A DNA stretch of 64,000 nucleotides from Nematostella vectensis (Eukaryota > Cnidaria > Anthozoa > Actiniaria > Edwardsiidae), in assembly GCF_932526225.1 (NCBI RefSeq), contig NC_064042.1, positions 11,977,040 through 12,041,039 of the forward strand, given 5' to 3'. The notes beneath the pieces were generated by a model, which had not been told where the DNA came from, ran no database searches, and worked only from the letters and a program-made list of their open reading frames with translations. Shown here piece after piece: positions 1 through 10,697 of this stretch (the first letter of the stretch is position 1; every line of letters starts with the position of its first letter). The position numbers and the translations under genes were made by a program.

Positions 1-246
1 TTATGTCATTGTGCCTCTATGTCATTGTGTCTCTATGTCATTGTGTCTTTATGTCATTGTGCCTCTTTGGGATTGTGTCTCTATGTCATTGTGTCTCTAT
101 GTCATTGTGTCTCTATGTCATTGTGTCTTTATGTCATTGTGTCTCTATGTCATTGTGTCTCTATGTCATTGTGTTTTTATGTCATTGTGCCTCTATGTCA
201 TTGTGTCTCTATGTCATTGTGTCTCTATGTCATTGTGTCTTTATGT
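1..246. repeat. 16-bp minisatellite array
   Basis: Tandem copies of a 16-bp unit of the form TGTCTCTATGTCATTG run from the window edge to about 246. Because 16 is not a multiple of 3, all three plus frames stay open and read as Ser/Leu/Cys/Val-rich peptides; none is a gene. The array continues off the left edge. Confidence 0.9.
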
Positions 247-490
247 CGGTAAGTAAAATTTGTTAATTTCCTTTCAGGCACTATTACTTCTACGAAGTAA
301 GAAAATGATACAAGTCATTAATAAAGAAGTTTTTTGTATGGTTTTGTGTGTATTTAAATAAAGAGGGGGATCTATGCAATGGCAGATGAATGGACAATCT
401 AGAAAATGTGTACCAGAAATTTATATGTGATGGTTGTATATATAGCCCCCCCTCCATGGACATTACTCCAGCACTTTTTCTAGCTTAGGG
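247..490. other. no gene seen
   Basis: AT-rich DNA lying inside or beyond the incomplete creatine kinase gene. I see no coding exon or recognisable repeat here. Confidence 0.5.
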
Positions 491-680
491 GTAACGCAGT
501 GGCTATATGCCCGACAGTCGGGAAAAGGTCCTTGATAGACTAAATGCCCAACAGTTTTCAATCTATTCAGATGCAAAAAGCATAGTATTTGAAGATTCTC
601 TAACAAGGAATGATCCACTTTTTGGCCGCCAAGGAGAGGGATGCGTGAGCACCCAGCGCTCCCCCCCCCCCCCCCACCAC
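491..680 (+). repeat. dispersed repeat copy with CCCGACAGTCGGG palindrome and poly-C
   Basis: Positions 491-575 closely match the reverse complement of 51300-51372, sharing a short palindrome (CCCGACAGTCGGG) and the flanking text. The following part (565-680) matches 2196-2276 and 28390-28460: all three read roughly TAGTATTTGAAGATTC, then AAATGA/GGCCCACTTT, then a poly-G or poly-C tract. This is an interspersed element family present at least three times in the window. The class is unknown. Confidence 0.6.
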
Positions 681-2150
681 CACCACTACCACCACCCCCT
701 GTGTACGCGCCTGTCATGGAGGGCGAGAAAGACTGTCTAGCAAAAAATGTGCCGCCTCTGTGGAAAGACTGAGTTAACCGTCTTTGAAGGGTGATTCCCA
801 ATAAGCAGTCGCTTCAGTGGTAATGGACGCTCATTCGATAATAAAAATAAATCATGTAGTATAACTATTATTTCCTTTAGATTTCTTTGGACATCCATAT
901 TATATTGATCACGACAAGGCATTCATCGTGTGTGTGTATCTATTGTCTTTGACTAGAAATCATTCCTTTAACCATCTCATGTTTCATAGTTTGAATGGCA
1001 CGAACTCATTGATTGATTGGTTTCTCTCGAGTCGTTTCTCCATCTTGATTAAGAGATTCACCCCGTCAATCACCTTTTGAACCAATTGAACCTGCGAACC
1101 AAAGAGAGCAAGTCGCATTGTAGGTTAAGCCTGGCTTTATCTTATAGAAGGAAAGAGAAAAAGAAGACACAGCCGCGGATCCGCCCCTGAAGTGGCCTGC
1201 GGCAAAACAAAGTTCGAGCAAGTGCGGCGGTTTACGACCTGGCCGAAAAGGGTTCTAAGCTCTTGATTCGTTGTAGGAGTGTCCCAGAATGGTGTTTTAG
1301 CATGTGCGAATGGGACCCAGAAGGCTAAACACTACGTTCTAAAATATATAGCCTACCTCTGTGTATCCAAGTCTATCAGCGTTTGAAATGTCATAGATAT
1401 CTTCTCTTATGGGGGTGTTGTCACCATCTATAACAGATCAAATAATTTGATGTATGGAAATTTAATCTTTCAAATTTGTTCCAGGTTAATGGGGATAACT
1501 AACAAACCTAGCAACCTTTTCTTTCTGGATTTCCTTGGCTTATTTTCTGGGCCGTTAAAAATAGAATCCGTTTTGTTGTTGTTGTTGTTGTTGTTGTTGT
1601 CGTTGTTGTTGTTACTGGAATCTAGAAAATGGAAGGACACCGACTGACCCCTTTTAAAAGTACCACTGATCATGGCACATTCACTTATAAGAATTTTAGC
1701 GAATTGATTTATGATAAATTAGCCGATAAGCACATTTTTGGGCGGGGCGGGGTACAGGGTTCATGAGTCGTATGTTATCATGGTATACGGTTGATGCTAC
1801 GACTCCACTGACCTGTTCCGCGCTTCTGAAGACGTAAAGAGCAGAGAATAGCATCAAATCGAGGATCCTGGTTTGAAATTAGAAGTAGTTATTACAACTA
1901 TACATTCCCTGCTAACATAGCTGTCTTACCGAAAGCTATTCATTTTTAGATGGAAAACGGCCCCTTTGACCCAAGATTTCATTAAAGGAATGACCATCAG
2001 GGAATAATGGATCGAGTGCGAACGAGCTTTAATGTCGTATCGACAAAATGTAAAAAAATATTACTGCCAAGTAAGAACCAATAATATACTCTCTCCGTCG
2101 CCGTTTTTAGCTACCAAAGTTGCCAAATATTGGCCAGGGGAGAAACCGGG
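681..2150. other. intronic or intergenic DNA, no gene seen
   Basis: Contains a short (TTG)n microsatellite near 1570-1610 and a fragment reading GCGGATCCGCCCCTG at about 1183-1197 that resembles the terminus of the CAGGGGCGG element at 53798. No convincing creatine kinase exon is visible, so the 3-prime exons are probably off the left edge. Confidence 0.5.
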
Positions 2151-2154
2151 GGAA

Positions 2155-2276
2155 CCCAGGATTGGCTGAAGGTGGGTGCGCAGTCATAGGTCTCGTGTAT
2201 GGAAAAAGCTTTGTATTTGAAGATTTCTTAATAAGAAATGGCCCACTTTGGGGGGGGGGGGGGGGGGGGGGAGGGA
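2155..2276 (+). repeat. dispersed poly-G repeat copy
   Basis: Begins near CCAGGATTGGCTGAAGG, continues through GCGCAGTCATA and a GTATTTGAAGATTTC motif, and ends in a tract of about 20 G. The same order of motifs occurs at 28340-28465, so these are two copies of one element in the same orientation. It lies in creatine kinase intron 2, just downstream of exon 2. Confidence 0.6.
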
Positions 2277-2336
2277 AGGGGTGGTAAACAAATAGAACAA
2301 GTGCCTTGCGTAAGACCACAAATATTTACACCTCAC

Positions 2337-4422
2337 CTTTCCCAGGCAAGGCAGCTTGACGTGCACGCTTGCTCTTAGACCAGTGCCAAGGTTACTCGGA
2401 CAAGTATTGATGTAGCCCAGATGCCTGTTTCGCATGAACTCGTGCCCAAATTTCTGAATCCTACTCTCAAGCTCCTTGAGCCCGCGATAAAATCTCTCGT
2501 ACGTTCTTTCCAAATCGCCACCCGTTTCCATGGAGATGACCCTCAAATGGTCTTCCTCGTTGACCCATATAAGGAAGCTTTTGTCTTTCGTGTGCCATAC
2601 GCCGCGCCCATCGGGCCAGTCACGTGACATACCGCTGCTTACAATTAGCGGATGCTTAGTGGCGTCACTGAGCACGTGCTCCAAGGATAGATGATGGTAG
2701 TCCTGTGGTGTCATTGACGAGAGAGCGTAGTAACGACCTTCAAATTCACCTTATAGAAAAAAAAAATTGCTACTTTTTCTGTTTAAATTAGACATTAAAA
2801 ACGCGTTAAGATTATTTTTTTCGAAATATGTTTTCTCTTTACCTTAGGAAACGCTGGCCCCATTAGTAGATTTCGTATTATCAAATCAGCATACTGATTA
2901 CATCGATCCGCCTCCCTGGACCCTCGGGACGATCTGTCATGGGTTCTTTGCGTTTTCAGAAAGGAACAAGCGTGCCTTTTTCTTATTTTAGAATAAACCC
3001 ATTGACCCCTGGCTATTTTTGAGCTAAAAAATAAAACGAAAACAGATGCCTGCACCCTCTGTTTTGAGTTTTTTAACAGCCCGTCAAAGAAAAACACCGC
3101 TGAACCTAGTCAGCGTTATCCTCAACCCTCTATTTTTTAAGTTTTTTTTATAGCCCGTCAAAGTCAAACACCGATGAACCTAGTCAGCGGTATTTAAGCT
3201 TTCCAACCGTGCTTTGCGGCCCAATCTCTGACCCCCCATAGTTGTGTTATTCGCAGCACAAGTTGATGGTTGCTTGTATTTTTCATAAAAAACCCTATTA
3301 GCATATTAGCCAGCACTCCTAATGCTGTCTTTTCTGAAACAAATTGATCCATTATTGTAAACACTGGGTCTGTTGACATGAATTCATTTGTTTGACTTTG
3401 GCGTGAAAAGACTGTCTAATTTTGAGAGGCGTGTTCACTGGCCTTGCCCTCGTGAATTTTTTCATGGTTAATCCAGAATGCTTCGCAATCTTTAGTGTCA
3501 ACAAGATGGTTTAAGAAGCCTTCAAGGAGTTGGCATTGTAATTTGACTGTTTGAAGCCATGGAAATGGACCTGGAGGATCAGACTAAAGATATCAATGTG
3601 TCTTGGATAGCTTCTAATATGAACCACTTTTGTTTACCTGAGAGTCTGGTGTTTATTGCCTCGCCCTAGCCCCTTTTTAAAAGTGGTTTCTGAGACATAT
3701 CGAACATGGGCTTTTTATGGATCGGCAGGTCTGTTGTACAAGGACATCAAATAAAAGTGTGATTTTAGCTTTTTCTTACCCTGCATGGTTCCGAGTGCGT
3801 TCTTCGCGATTTGCTCAATTCCACGTTTTTCCTTGCGACTGTTGATGGGCGAGAGTCGAAACCCTTTGATCGATCTGCATGCCCGAACTCGACACGAAAG
3901 AACAAAATTCTCATCGAACTTGCCATGCTTGACTTTTGTAGGGTTGGTATCAGAAACATGAGTCGCATTTTGCTTATAGCCATTGTGGCGTTCTTCGATC
4001 ACTAAATCAAAAAGCTCTGCAAATACTCGAAAGGATTCCTCATCGCCTGCTACGATTCCACACGGTGAAATATTCGGATGAGTCGGATTGTCGACTCCGG
4101 GCTGGATTGCCTGGTCTAATGTGAAACCATTGCTCGTTTTCCGATCACAGAGGTGGACGTACATCTCCGGAGTCAAATGCCTTGCCATAATATTATTATG
4201 ATTCCACAAGGCAGGGAAGTTAGCTAGTGCTTCTTCTCTCAGAGCCATATATTTTGATTGTGATTTTGTCTGTTTGATAATGTAGCATAACCAAGCGACT
4301 CCCAGGCCGGCCCCCGCCACAGCCACTCTTTTGTCGTTTAGTTTCTCGACAAGCCATTGGATGTATTCTTTAAGGTCGTCAAGAACTTCTGAATAAGACG
4401 AAGAGCCGAGAAGCCGCGCCAT
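2337..4422 (-). CDS. CKMT: mitochondrial-type creatine kinase, exons 1-2 (partial gene)
   Basis: Transfers phosphate between ATP and creatine. Exon 1 is 4422-3780 (ATG at 4422, donor GTAAG after CAG-G, phase 1) and exon 2 is 2749-2337 (acceptor CTATAAG, donor GTGAGG, phase 0); the phases join cleanly. Residues about 33-50 are hydrophobic, and the next part has the typical mitochondrial CK N-terminal text, with [19 protein letters not shown] and a VAGDEES motif. Exon 2 carries [29 protein letters not shown] with the catalytic Glu region, and [11 protein letters not shown] with the reactive Cys. It therefore covers the N-domain and over half of the catalytic domain (about 352 residues). The final 'LQKRGTGGVDT' region is not found and should lie off the left edge. 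Creatine rather than arginine kinase is inferred from overall similarity, not from substrate-loop analysis. Confidence 0.9.
2750..3779. other. CKMT: creatine kinase intron 1
   Basis: Intron of about 1.03 kb bounded by GTAAGA and CTATAAG on the minus strand. It holds a tandem duplication at 3055-3192 and a 61-codon open frame (3379-3194, minus) whose product I do not recognise and would not call a gene. Confidence 0.7.
3055..3192. repeat. two-copy ~70-bp direct duplication
   Basis: CCCTCTGTTTTGAG... and CCCTCTATTTTTTAAG... begin two neighbouring copies; both contain AGCCCGTCAAAG and end in CTGATGAACC/CCTAGTCAGCG-like text. A weaker third copy (GTCAAGGTCAAATACCGCTG) is near 4966. It looks like a local duplication of an interspersed element end. 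Confidence 0.6.
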
Positions 4423-4454
4423 ATCTATTTATCCGCCCTGGAAACCGACTAGTG

Positions 4455-4462
4455 TGACGTCA
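4455..4462. promoter_or_regulatory. CRE-like TGACGTCA upstream of creatine kinase
   Basis: A perfect palindromic CREB/ATF site sits about 33 bp before the creatine kinase ATG. It could be a proximal promoter element, but the same octamer recurs in nearby repeats (5980-6500), so chance or repeat origin is possible. Confidence 0.35.
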
Positions 4463-5027
4463 CAATTTTCTCAGTGTCGTTAACCAACAGCTCTCATTCC
4501 TCGCGCGATAGCATTTGGGCGTGCGCGCGAACACAAACATCTTTTTAGAACAGCAACACTACCTTTTTTTTTTTGCAACATGTCTCGAAAAATATAATAA
4601 TTGCAAGTCGCACGCGACATTTTTGTGCGACTTGAAGAAATTTGTTGCGGAAAGTAGAAGTGAGTTTTTCTTTTTCTACGAAAAAGAAAAGCAAGTTGAA
4701 AAGGCATACACAATTTCACACAACCTCAGGATGGTAAGCCTGTGAACTATACAAGTAGGAAGAGGGTAACAGCGCGCTGTCCTTACTTTTTCTACTCCTC
4801 CCCAAAGCACTTGACATGGGTTACGGACAATGATAACTAACCCATTTTTACAAACTTGTCTCCCCCCCCCCCCCCCCCGGCCTTTTAAAAATAGAAGAAT
4901 CAAACAAAGAAAACAAAGTGCAACGGAGATCTCCAAGTATTTTTTTTTAGTTCTTTTTGCAGCATGTCAAGGTCAAATACCGCTGTTATAGCTTGCCGTA
5001 TTGGGATAGAATCTTTGCATGATATGC
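4463..5027. other. upstream region of creatine kinase, no gene seen
   Basis: Contains a poly-C tract at 4861-4878 and T-rich runs. Short open frames here lack any recognisable product. Confidence 0.5.
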
Positions 5028-5128
5028 TACCCTTTCAGCAGAGCTTTCTTCCTCTTTGTTTCTATCAGTTCGTGGATAAGTTCTGGACTGATAGAAACAA
5101 ACAAGAAGAAAGCTCTGCTAGTAGGGTA
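5028..5128. repeat. long hairpin / foldback element
   Basis: Left arm 5028-5071 (TACCCTTTCAGCAGAGC...) and right arm 5086-5128 (...GCTCTGCTAGTAGGGTA) are inverted copies of about 42 bp with a loop of about 14 bp. This looks like a small foldback MITE. No target duplication could be assigned. Confidence 0.75.
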
Positions 5129-5939
5129 ACCTAATCTGGATGTTTGCAAGCAGAGGTTGATTGATTTATTTTATTTTAATTTTTTTTGCCTTGAGCTATT
5201 AAATAAACTTTAATAAAAATTCTAAAAAAATAAAAATTATAAAAAAATAAAAATTAATTAAAATCTAAAATCGTTTACAGATTTTTTATATGTTTTCTGT
5301 TTGCCATCTATTCCTTGTCGAGTCCTGGGTATCGTGAGATGATCGTGTTACATTTGAATATACTGTATATGTAATTTTGTGTTTTTGTGGGTATCATAGC
5401 CGGTTTTAGCCGGTCCATTGTCGTTTTTTCCAGACGCGGTCGCTTCCATATAAGGAAACATATATATTCCTTATTTGGAAAACCTGCATAATTCTTGTAA
5501 TTTTTGAATTGCCGTACCGCAGGTGCTTCGCAAACTTTATGAATTGTATTCAGAAGAGAAAAACAGTGACTGTGACCATCTTTAGAATGAGAAGGCCTCT
5601 GAAAAGAAACGAAAATTCCTCGGTACCAGACCCCTAAAACGACAACGGTTTCTTCATATGGGTCTTACCACAGTGTGAGCCTTATCGAGTTTAAAAAAAG
5701 TATCATTCATCTTTCACAGATCGTTGAATTCAAAACCTACGAATGCCTACGAATCTACAGCTAAGGCTCCCTGCGCTTCTTTATTATCTATCCTATATAA
5801 TATAGACTTAGGCATTGCCTAAAAGCGGAGCTCCAAACGACAAAATCTTTCCTTAATTCTCGCTTAATAATTTAAGAAATTTTAAATATTATTATTATTA
5901 TATTTCTGTTTTTGACGGTTTCAACGATTTCACAAATCA
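5129..5939. other. AT-rich intergenic DNA
   Basis: No gene seen. A 30-bp stretch at 5801-5832 (TTAGGCATTGCCTAAAAGCGGAG-like) is shared with 46369-46400, so a short interspersed repeat fragment is present. Confidence 0.5.
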
Positions 5940-6720
5940 CCCCCTACGATGTTTCGACGCAAGGGTAGTTTTACTTTTACTGACGTCATCGATGACGTCA
6001 CGCATCACGTGACCATATCTTCGCACCACCCTTGACACACATGACACCTATCAAGTTTGGTTGCTATACAATTTTTCTTTCACGAGATATGAATGTTTCT
6101 ACATTGATGATGTCATAATCACGTGACTATATTAGTGCACCCCCTTGACAGGTTCATGACACATACCAAGATTGGTTGTCATGATGTCTCGTTCATGAGA
6201 TAAGAATATTAGTGACGTCATCGATGACGTCACAAATCACGAACCATATCCGTGCATCCCCCTTGACACCAACATGACACCTGCCAAGTTTGGTTATGAA
6301 ACAAAGTTTCTTTCAAGAGATATGATTTTTTTGCTTTTTATCACGTTTCTTGCTTTTAGTGACGTCATCGATGACGTCACAATTACGTGACACCAACATG
6401 ACACCTACCGAGTTCGGTTGCTATACGATGTTTCCTTCGTGAAATATAAATATTTTTTTAATTTGGTGACGTCATCAGATTTTTGCTTCTAGTGACGTCA
6501 TTGATGACGTCACAAAACACATGACCACAGTTTTGCACTTCTCTTGACAACATACATGACGCCTGCCAAATTTGGCTGTCATACGATGCTTTTTGGGGAC
6601 GGACGGACGGACATCGCGTCACCAAAACTCGAGTCGATGGGTTGCCAATATTTGTTACCATATTTTTCTTAGGTATTGGCAGGGGCTCATAAGTAGGGTC
6701 AATCGACTTTCCCACATTCT
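5940..6720 (+). mobile_element. CRE-palindrome repeat element, copy 1
   Basis: About five degenerate tandem units of 120-150 bp. Each contains a double CRE palindrome of the type TGACGTCATCGATGACGTCA, a CACGTGACCATAT block, a CCCTTGACA...CATGACACCTACCAAG block and a TTGGTTGCTATACGATG block. The right end carries GGGGACGGACGGACGGACAT and CTCGAGTCGATGGGTTGCCA. The same modules occur in reverse orientation at 37430-37990, so this is a dispersed element. No protein-coding capacity is seen. Confidence 0.75.
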
Positions 6721-8236
6721 GGTACTATATAAGTGTCACGGGACAGGATAAAAAAATGTCACACTCTGTGAGAAAAGGTTAACACAACAGCTATTCTTTT
6801 TGTTCAATTACTCAGTGGTTTATTTTGCAGTCTGGTGTGAATAAAAGGTTGTCTTTACTCATAAAAACATTTTTTTAGGAAAATAACCGGGGGGTATAAG
6901 CAGATTTTCGAAGAAAATTTAAACTGCAAATATGTTATATAATAAATGTATTACTTGGTTTATACCCTGTGAATGACAGCCCAGAGAAAAGGGCCTCTGC
7001 TACTGTAGTCTGATCATAAAAGGAGGGCCAGGAGAACTAGTAATAATTGAAAGCTCTCCTCACAGATAATGCCTCTTGTCTGGCAATGGAACCTTCACAA
7101 AGGTTGATGGCAGGAATAGTGTTGTTGTTTGCTTAACATCATAAAACAGTGATAGATCAAAAAGCAGTATGGTTGTAAATTGTTCCTCAATCATTACTTA
7201 AAGGATTAAAAAATATATCTTAATAGTTAAAAGTTGGATGGGACACAATCGTATATTCATTACACCATGGTAATGTATTCTCGTTTAAATGTATGTCATA
7301 AGCTTTGCTTGACTAAGAACTTTCCAGCTTTTTTAGTGAATTTTAAGCAACATTATTCATGTATATTTCCCCACAGAATGAGAATTTTGATTTGGCAATG
7401 TCCATGCAACTTACACACCCAATGATCCCAAAGATCATATGGCCACCAAGCTTCTGGACATGGGGATTTGCCAGTCCACTTGGGGGGAAGGGGTGGAAGT
7501 ACTTTATTTCAGACTTTGGTATTCACAAGTCTTTTGAGATTGAACCACATGATTAACAACTTAGGGAATGTGTGTTATCTTTTGGGTTGTTGTTTTGCCT
7601 TTTGGGTCACATTTTTATCAGGTTAATTATCATATGGGTGTGCCTGTTTGTTGATAGATGCTTTAAAAAATGAATATAATAGTGTTTTGCTTTGCTTTAT
7701 TTATTGATATCCTTGAAGGGTATGAGACACATCCATTTAGGTATATAGGGTTATTTCTGCAATGATCCCTACAAAATCAAAATCTTGGGGTATCACCTGG
7801 GGGCCAGTATGTCCATCTCAACCACATATGCATTGGTCCTAGGGAAGAGAGGCCAAAACAGTACTCATACCTAAAATAAAATGTGATACTGAACATTTAA
7901 TTGAACTGTAGACCTTGATATAGCTAAACTTTATCAACAAATACACAAGCACCAAGAACCTTGATCAAAAAAACGTAGCTAACATTAAAACAACAATAAA
8001 AGTTAATAAAAGAGTTTTATTATCCCAACAATATTTTATAACATCTTAACATTTACAAAGATGACATGAACTACTGTGTAAGTAACCTGTTCAACAAGTA
8101 TAGTTTAGTAGAGGGAGGGGTGTGAAAAGTCCCATTGGCCCTTTAATCTATAGTTGCTTTATTTCCGAACCTACGTTTCACAAGATAAGCTGGTCAATAT
8201 CTTTGGGGACTTCAGAGGTTTGATTAGGTCAGAAAT
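6721..8236. other. AT-rich intergenic DNA, no gene seen
   Basis: Open frames are short and show no recognisable domain, and I could not connect any into an exon chain. No repeat family was recognised. Confidence 0.45.
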
Positions 8237-8370
<134 letters not shown>

Positions 8371-8502
8371 CCACGCCATTTCCACAAATTCGGAGAGATG
8401 TGCCAAATGTTTTTCATTTCAAGACTATACCAGATAGAAAAGTTCCAATTCACGCGTTTTTGTAAGCGAGAGGATAAAACTCGCAAAGGCGCCATTTTCA
8501 AG

Positions 8503-8836
8503 CCAGAAAATATCCATACCCACCCCCCTCCCCATTGAGGGATCTGGGTGAATTGAGTGAAACCCGACTGGCACCCGCCGCCCGGCCCGCCGCGCCTCCC
8601 AGCCCGTTTTTCGTATGCCCTAGGGCATACACAAGGCCTAGGGTATACCGTCTAGGGGCCTCGTGGGAGAGGCGTATGTTATAGGGGTCGTTTAAAGCAT
8701 TTGCTTCAAGGGGATGGCGGTGCGTGCCCGTTTTCGGTAGCGCTAGGCGCTGGGGGAAGCAAGGGGGGAGCCTAGCGCCTAGCGCTAAGTATAACAGGGT
8801 GGCTGCCCCCCTTGGGTGGTAACGTGTGGGAACCCA
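8503..8836 (+). repeat. left terminal inverted repeat of the element
   Basis: The reverse complement of 8503-8836 matches the right end almost continuously from 19649 to about 19915, then again in pieces to 20437. It includes a perfect palindrome GTATGCCCTAGGGCATAC (8613-8630) and an inverted pair TAGCGCTAGGCGCT (8738-8751) / AGCGCCTAGCGCTA (8774-8787). The minus-strand open frame 8884-8498 is only a translation of this repeat. Confidence 0.9.
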
Positions 8837-8936
8837 GTCATGCTTAGCAGGGCGTGTCGCACACGCAACCCAGTCGATTCTCACACACTATACGCCCATT
8901 TAGACCTATCTTTGGATTGGTATCTGCTAGCAGGCT

Positions 8937-9101
8937 ATGAAAGGTCAAAACCTGTGTCAGTGGCTCACGATTGGGAGGTTAGCTCATTGCGGGAGAGGTT
9001 GCATCTATGAGCATTGCAAGATACATCGCGCTAGGTTGAGGAAGGGCGCAATCGAACCTCGTCCCTGTAGAAAGTGTGGGCCTGCGGTAATAACCCTGTA
9101 A
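8937..9101 (+). CDS. small zinc-ribbon protein, left copy
   Basis: A 54-residue frame starting at ATG 8937 and ending TAA 9099-9101. It has paired metal ligands: HCGRGC near residues 17-22, EHCKIH at 25-30, then PCRKCG at 43-48, consistent with a treble or ribbon-type zinc domain. The core (C-G-x-x-C, C-K-x-H, R-x-R-K-G, P-C-x-x-C-G) matches a minus-strand frame at the other end of the element (19575-19400), so the two are homologous. The right copy continues with a second CxxC and more protein, so this one may be truncated. A DNA-binding or regulatory role is only inferred. Confidence 0.6.
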   Translation: MKGQNLCQWLTIGRLAHCGRGCIYEHCKIHRARLRKGAIEPRPCRKCGPAVITL

Positions 9102-9246
9102 AACACAAGCTCGTTTACAAAGAACAGCGGGCTCGAAGTGGCGACCCGAAGTGGCTTGGGATCCGAAGAAGTCAGGGAGCTTGGCCAAAGAACCAAGCAC
9201 TGCGCCGAATCTGCCGTGAGATCTAGTGGCCACAACCTCTGCAAAG

Positions 9247-10614
9247 ATGTATCTAGCCGGCCAAGGAGGATCGGGGAAGACCGAGTGGGCGGTGAGCATG
9301 TTCCGCAGCCGCAACGTTGTGGTGCTCACTCCCGAGAACGACCTCGCCCACAACCATCGCAATAACCCGCGCCTCGCGGTGAATGCTCAAACCTACCACC
9401 ATTACCTCTGCATACCAGCGGAGAAGCCGATAGAGGAGTGGAGACCTTCCGAGCTGGGGCACAAACTCGACCTTCTTGCAGAAGTAATCATCATTGACGA
9501 GTGCTGTAAGGTACAGACTAAAATGCTACGCGCCATCCTAGAGTATCTCGCCACGTGGCCGTGTCAGGTAGTGTGTTGTGACGACTATGGGCAGGTTCCG
9601 CCCTGGGGAGATAAAGAGGGGCCTCACAATATGCTCGAGGAGTGGGCACAAGGGAACATCCGCTGGTTCGAGTCCGACTACCGCTTCCTGTGTGAAGACT
9701 GCGGAAAGCCGTACAGTACATGCGACGGCCTGCCCTCCTCCAGGCTCCACGAAATAAAGGACCGGATTTGGTGTCGGTCAGATTCCCAACAGCTTGAGGT
9801 GTTTCGAGAGGAGTGGGATGGGGTAGCGTTCGACGCGGCGATCGAGCAGGCCCACCCAAACGATAAGTGAGTGTGCTCGACCAACAAGATGGGGGCTCTT
9901 GTTCAGCAGCGATTGATAGAGTACCACAGGAAAAACTACCCCCGATTGCCAGCAACCACCCGCTTTGACCCTTATCCTAGCGTCGCGCATCGTTATCGCA
10001 AGCAAGGGCGGCCAGTGCCCGTGCCAGACAAAAGAGGTGAGAAGGTCGACGCGTACAAAGGTACGGTAGTCGAGGTTTCTCTCGACGCGGCCCTTAACGG
10101 GCTTCCCCTCGATTGGAAATACGCGGGCTGGGGAACCGTCCACCGGGTGCAGGGCAAGACTATCCAGACTCCAAGACGTCTGTTTATCATAGACCACAGC
10201 TTAGAGGGCTGGATCACGAATGCTGTATACACCGGCATCTCCCGCGTGCGGCACGCCGACCAGATAATTCCCCCCGATAACGCCCCCGGTGCCTTGGTTC
10301 CCACAGAACTGCAGGCTACGCCCAGTGAAGAACTCATTATAGCGCGAATCAAGCGATACGCTATAGACGACAGGCAAAAGGGTCGCACAAAGTACACTGG
10401 ATCGCACCACGTTCTAACGGTAGACCAGGTACTCGGCATGATTGCTGATGCGGAAAAGAAGTGCACGGTCTGTGGCACTCAGCTTCTGTTTCAGGGATAC
10501 ACCAAGGGCCATCCCCAATGCTTCAGTATCGACCGGCTAGACGACAGTCAGTGTCACTACAAGTGGAATGTCAGACTCACGTGCCTTAGCTGCAATAAAA
10601 GGCACAAGCACTGA
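9247..10614 (+). pseudogene. SF1 helicase fused to HNH-like zinc domain, one in-frame TGA
   Basis: A 456-codon frame from ATG 9247 to TGA 10612-10614, interrupted once by TGA at 9868-9870 in the middle of the helicase. N-terminal half: Walker A GQGGSGKTE (residues 5-13), Walker B IIIDEC, motif III GQVPPWG and a Cys-rich insert. C-terminal half: STNKMG (motif IV), TVHRVQGKT (motif V) and YTGISRVRH (motif VI), typical of PIF1/SF1 helicases. The last 60 residues hold CTVCG, SIDRLD, an H/N pair and CLSCN, an HNH/endonuclease VII-like zinc fold. It would unwind DNA during element replication. With no PolB present it is the only replication protein seen. The TGA sits in a GTGAGT context, but I see no suitable acceptor, so a nonsense mutation is more likely than an intron. 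Confidence 0.85.
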
Positions 10615-10697
10615 TCACGCAACACGCAACTGCGAACGCGTGAAGCCGTGCTTAGAGTACGCCGTGTAACACTGGCTGTCCGGGCTCCATAACCCTC

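Noticed and set aside
3194..3379. 61-codon minus frame in creatine kinase intron 1
   Set aside because: No recognisable domain and not part of creatine kinase; likely chance or transposon debris.
8498..8884. 128-codon minus frame at the left viral end
   Set aside because: It is the terminal inverted repeat translated; the matching frame at the right end is a mirror image of the same DNA.
9861..9900. Intron at the helicase TGA (GTGAGT context)
   Set aside because: No pyrimidine tract or acceptor nearby would remove the stop while keeping the conserved motif IV that begins right after it.
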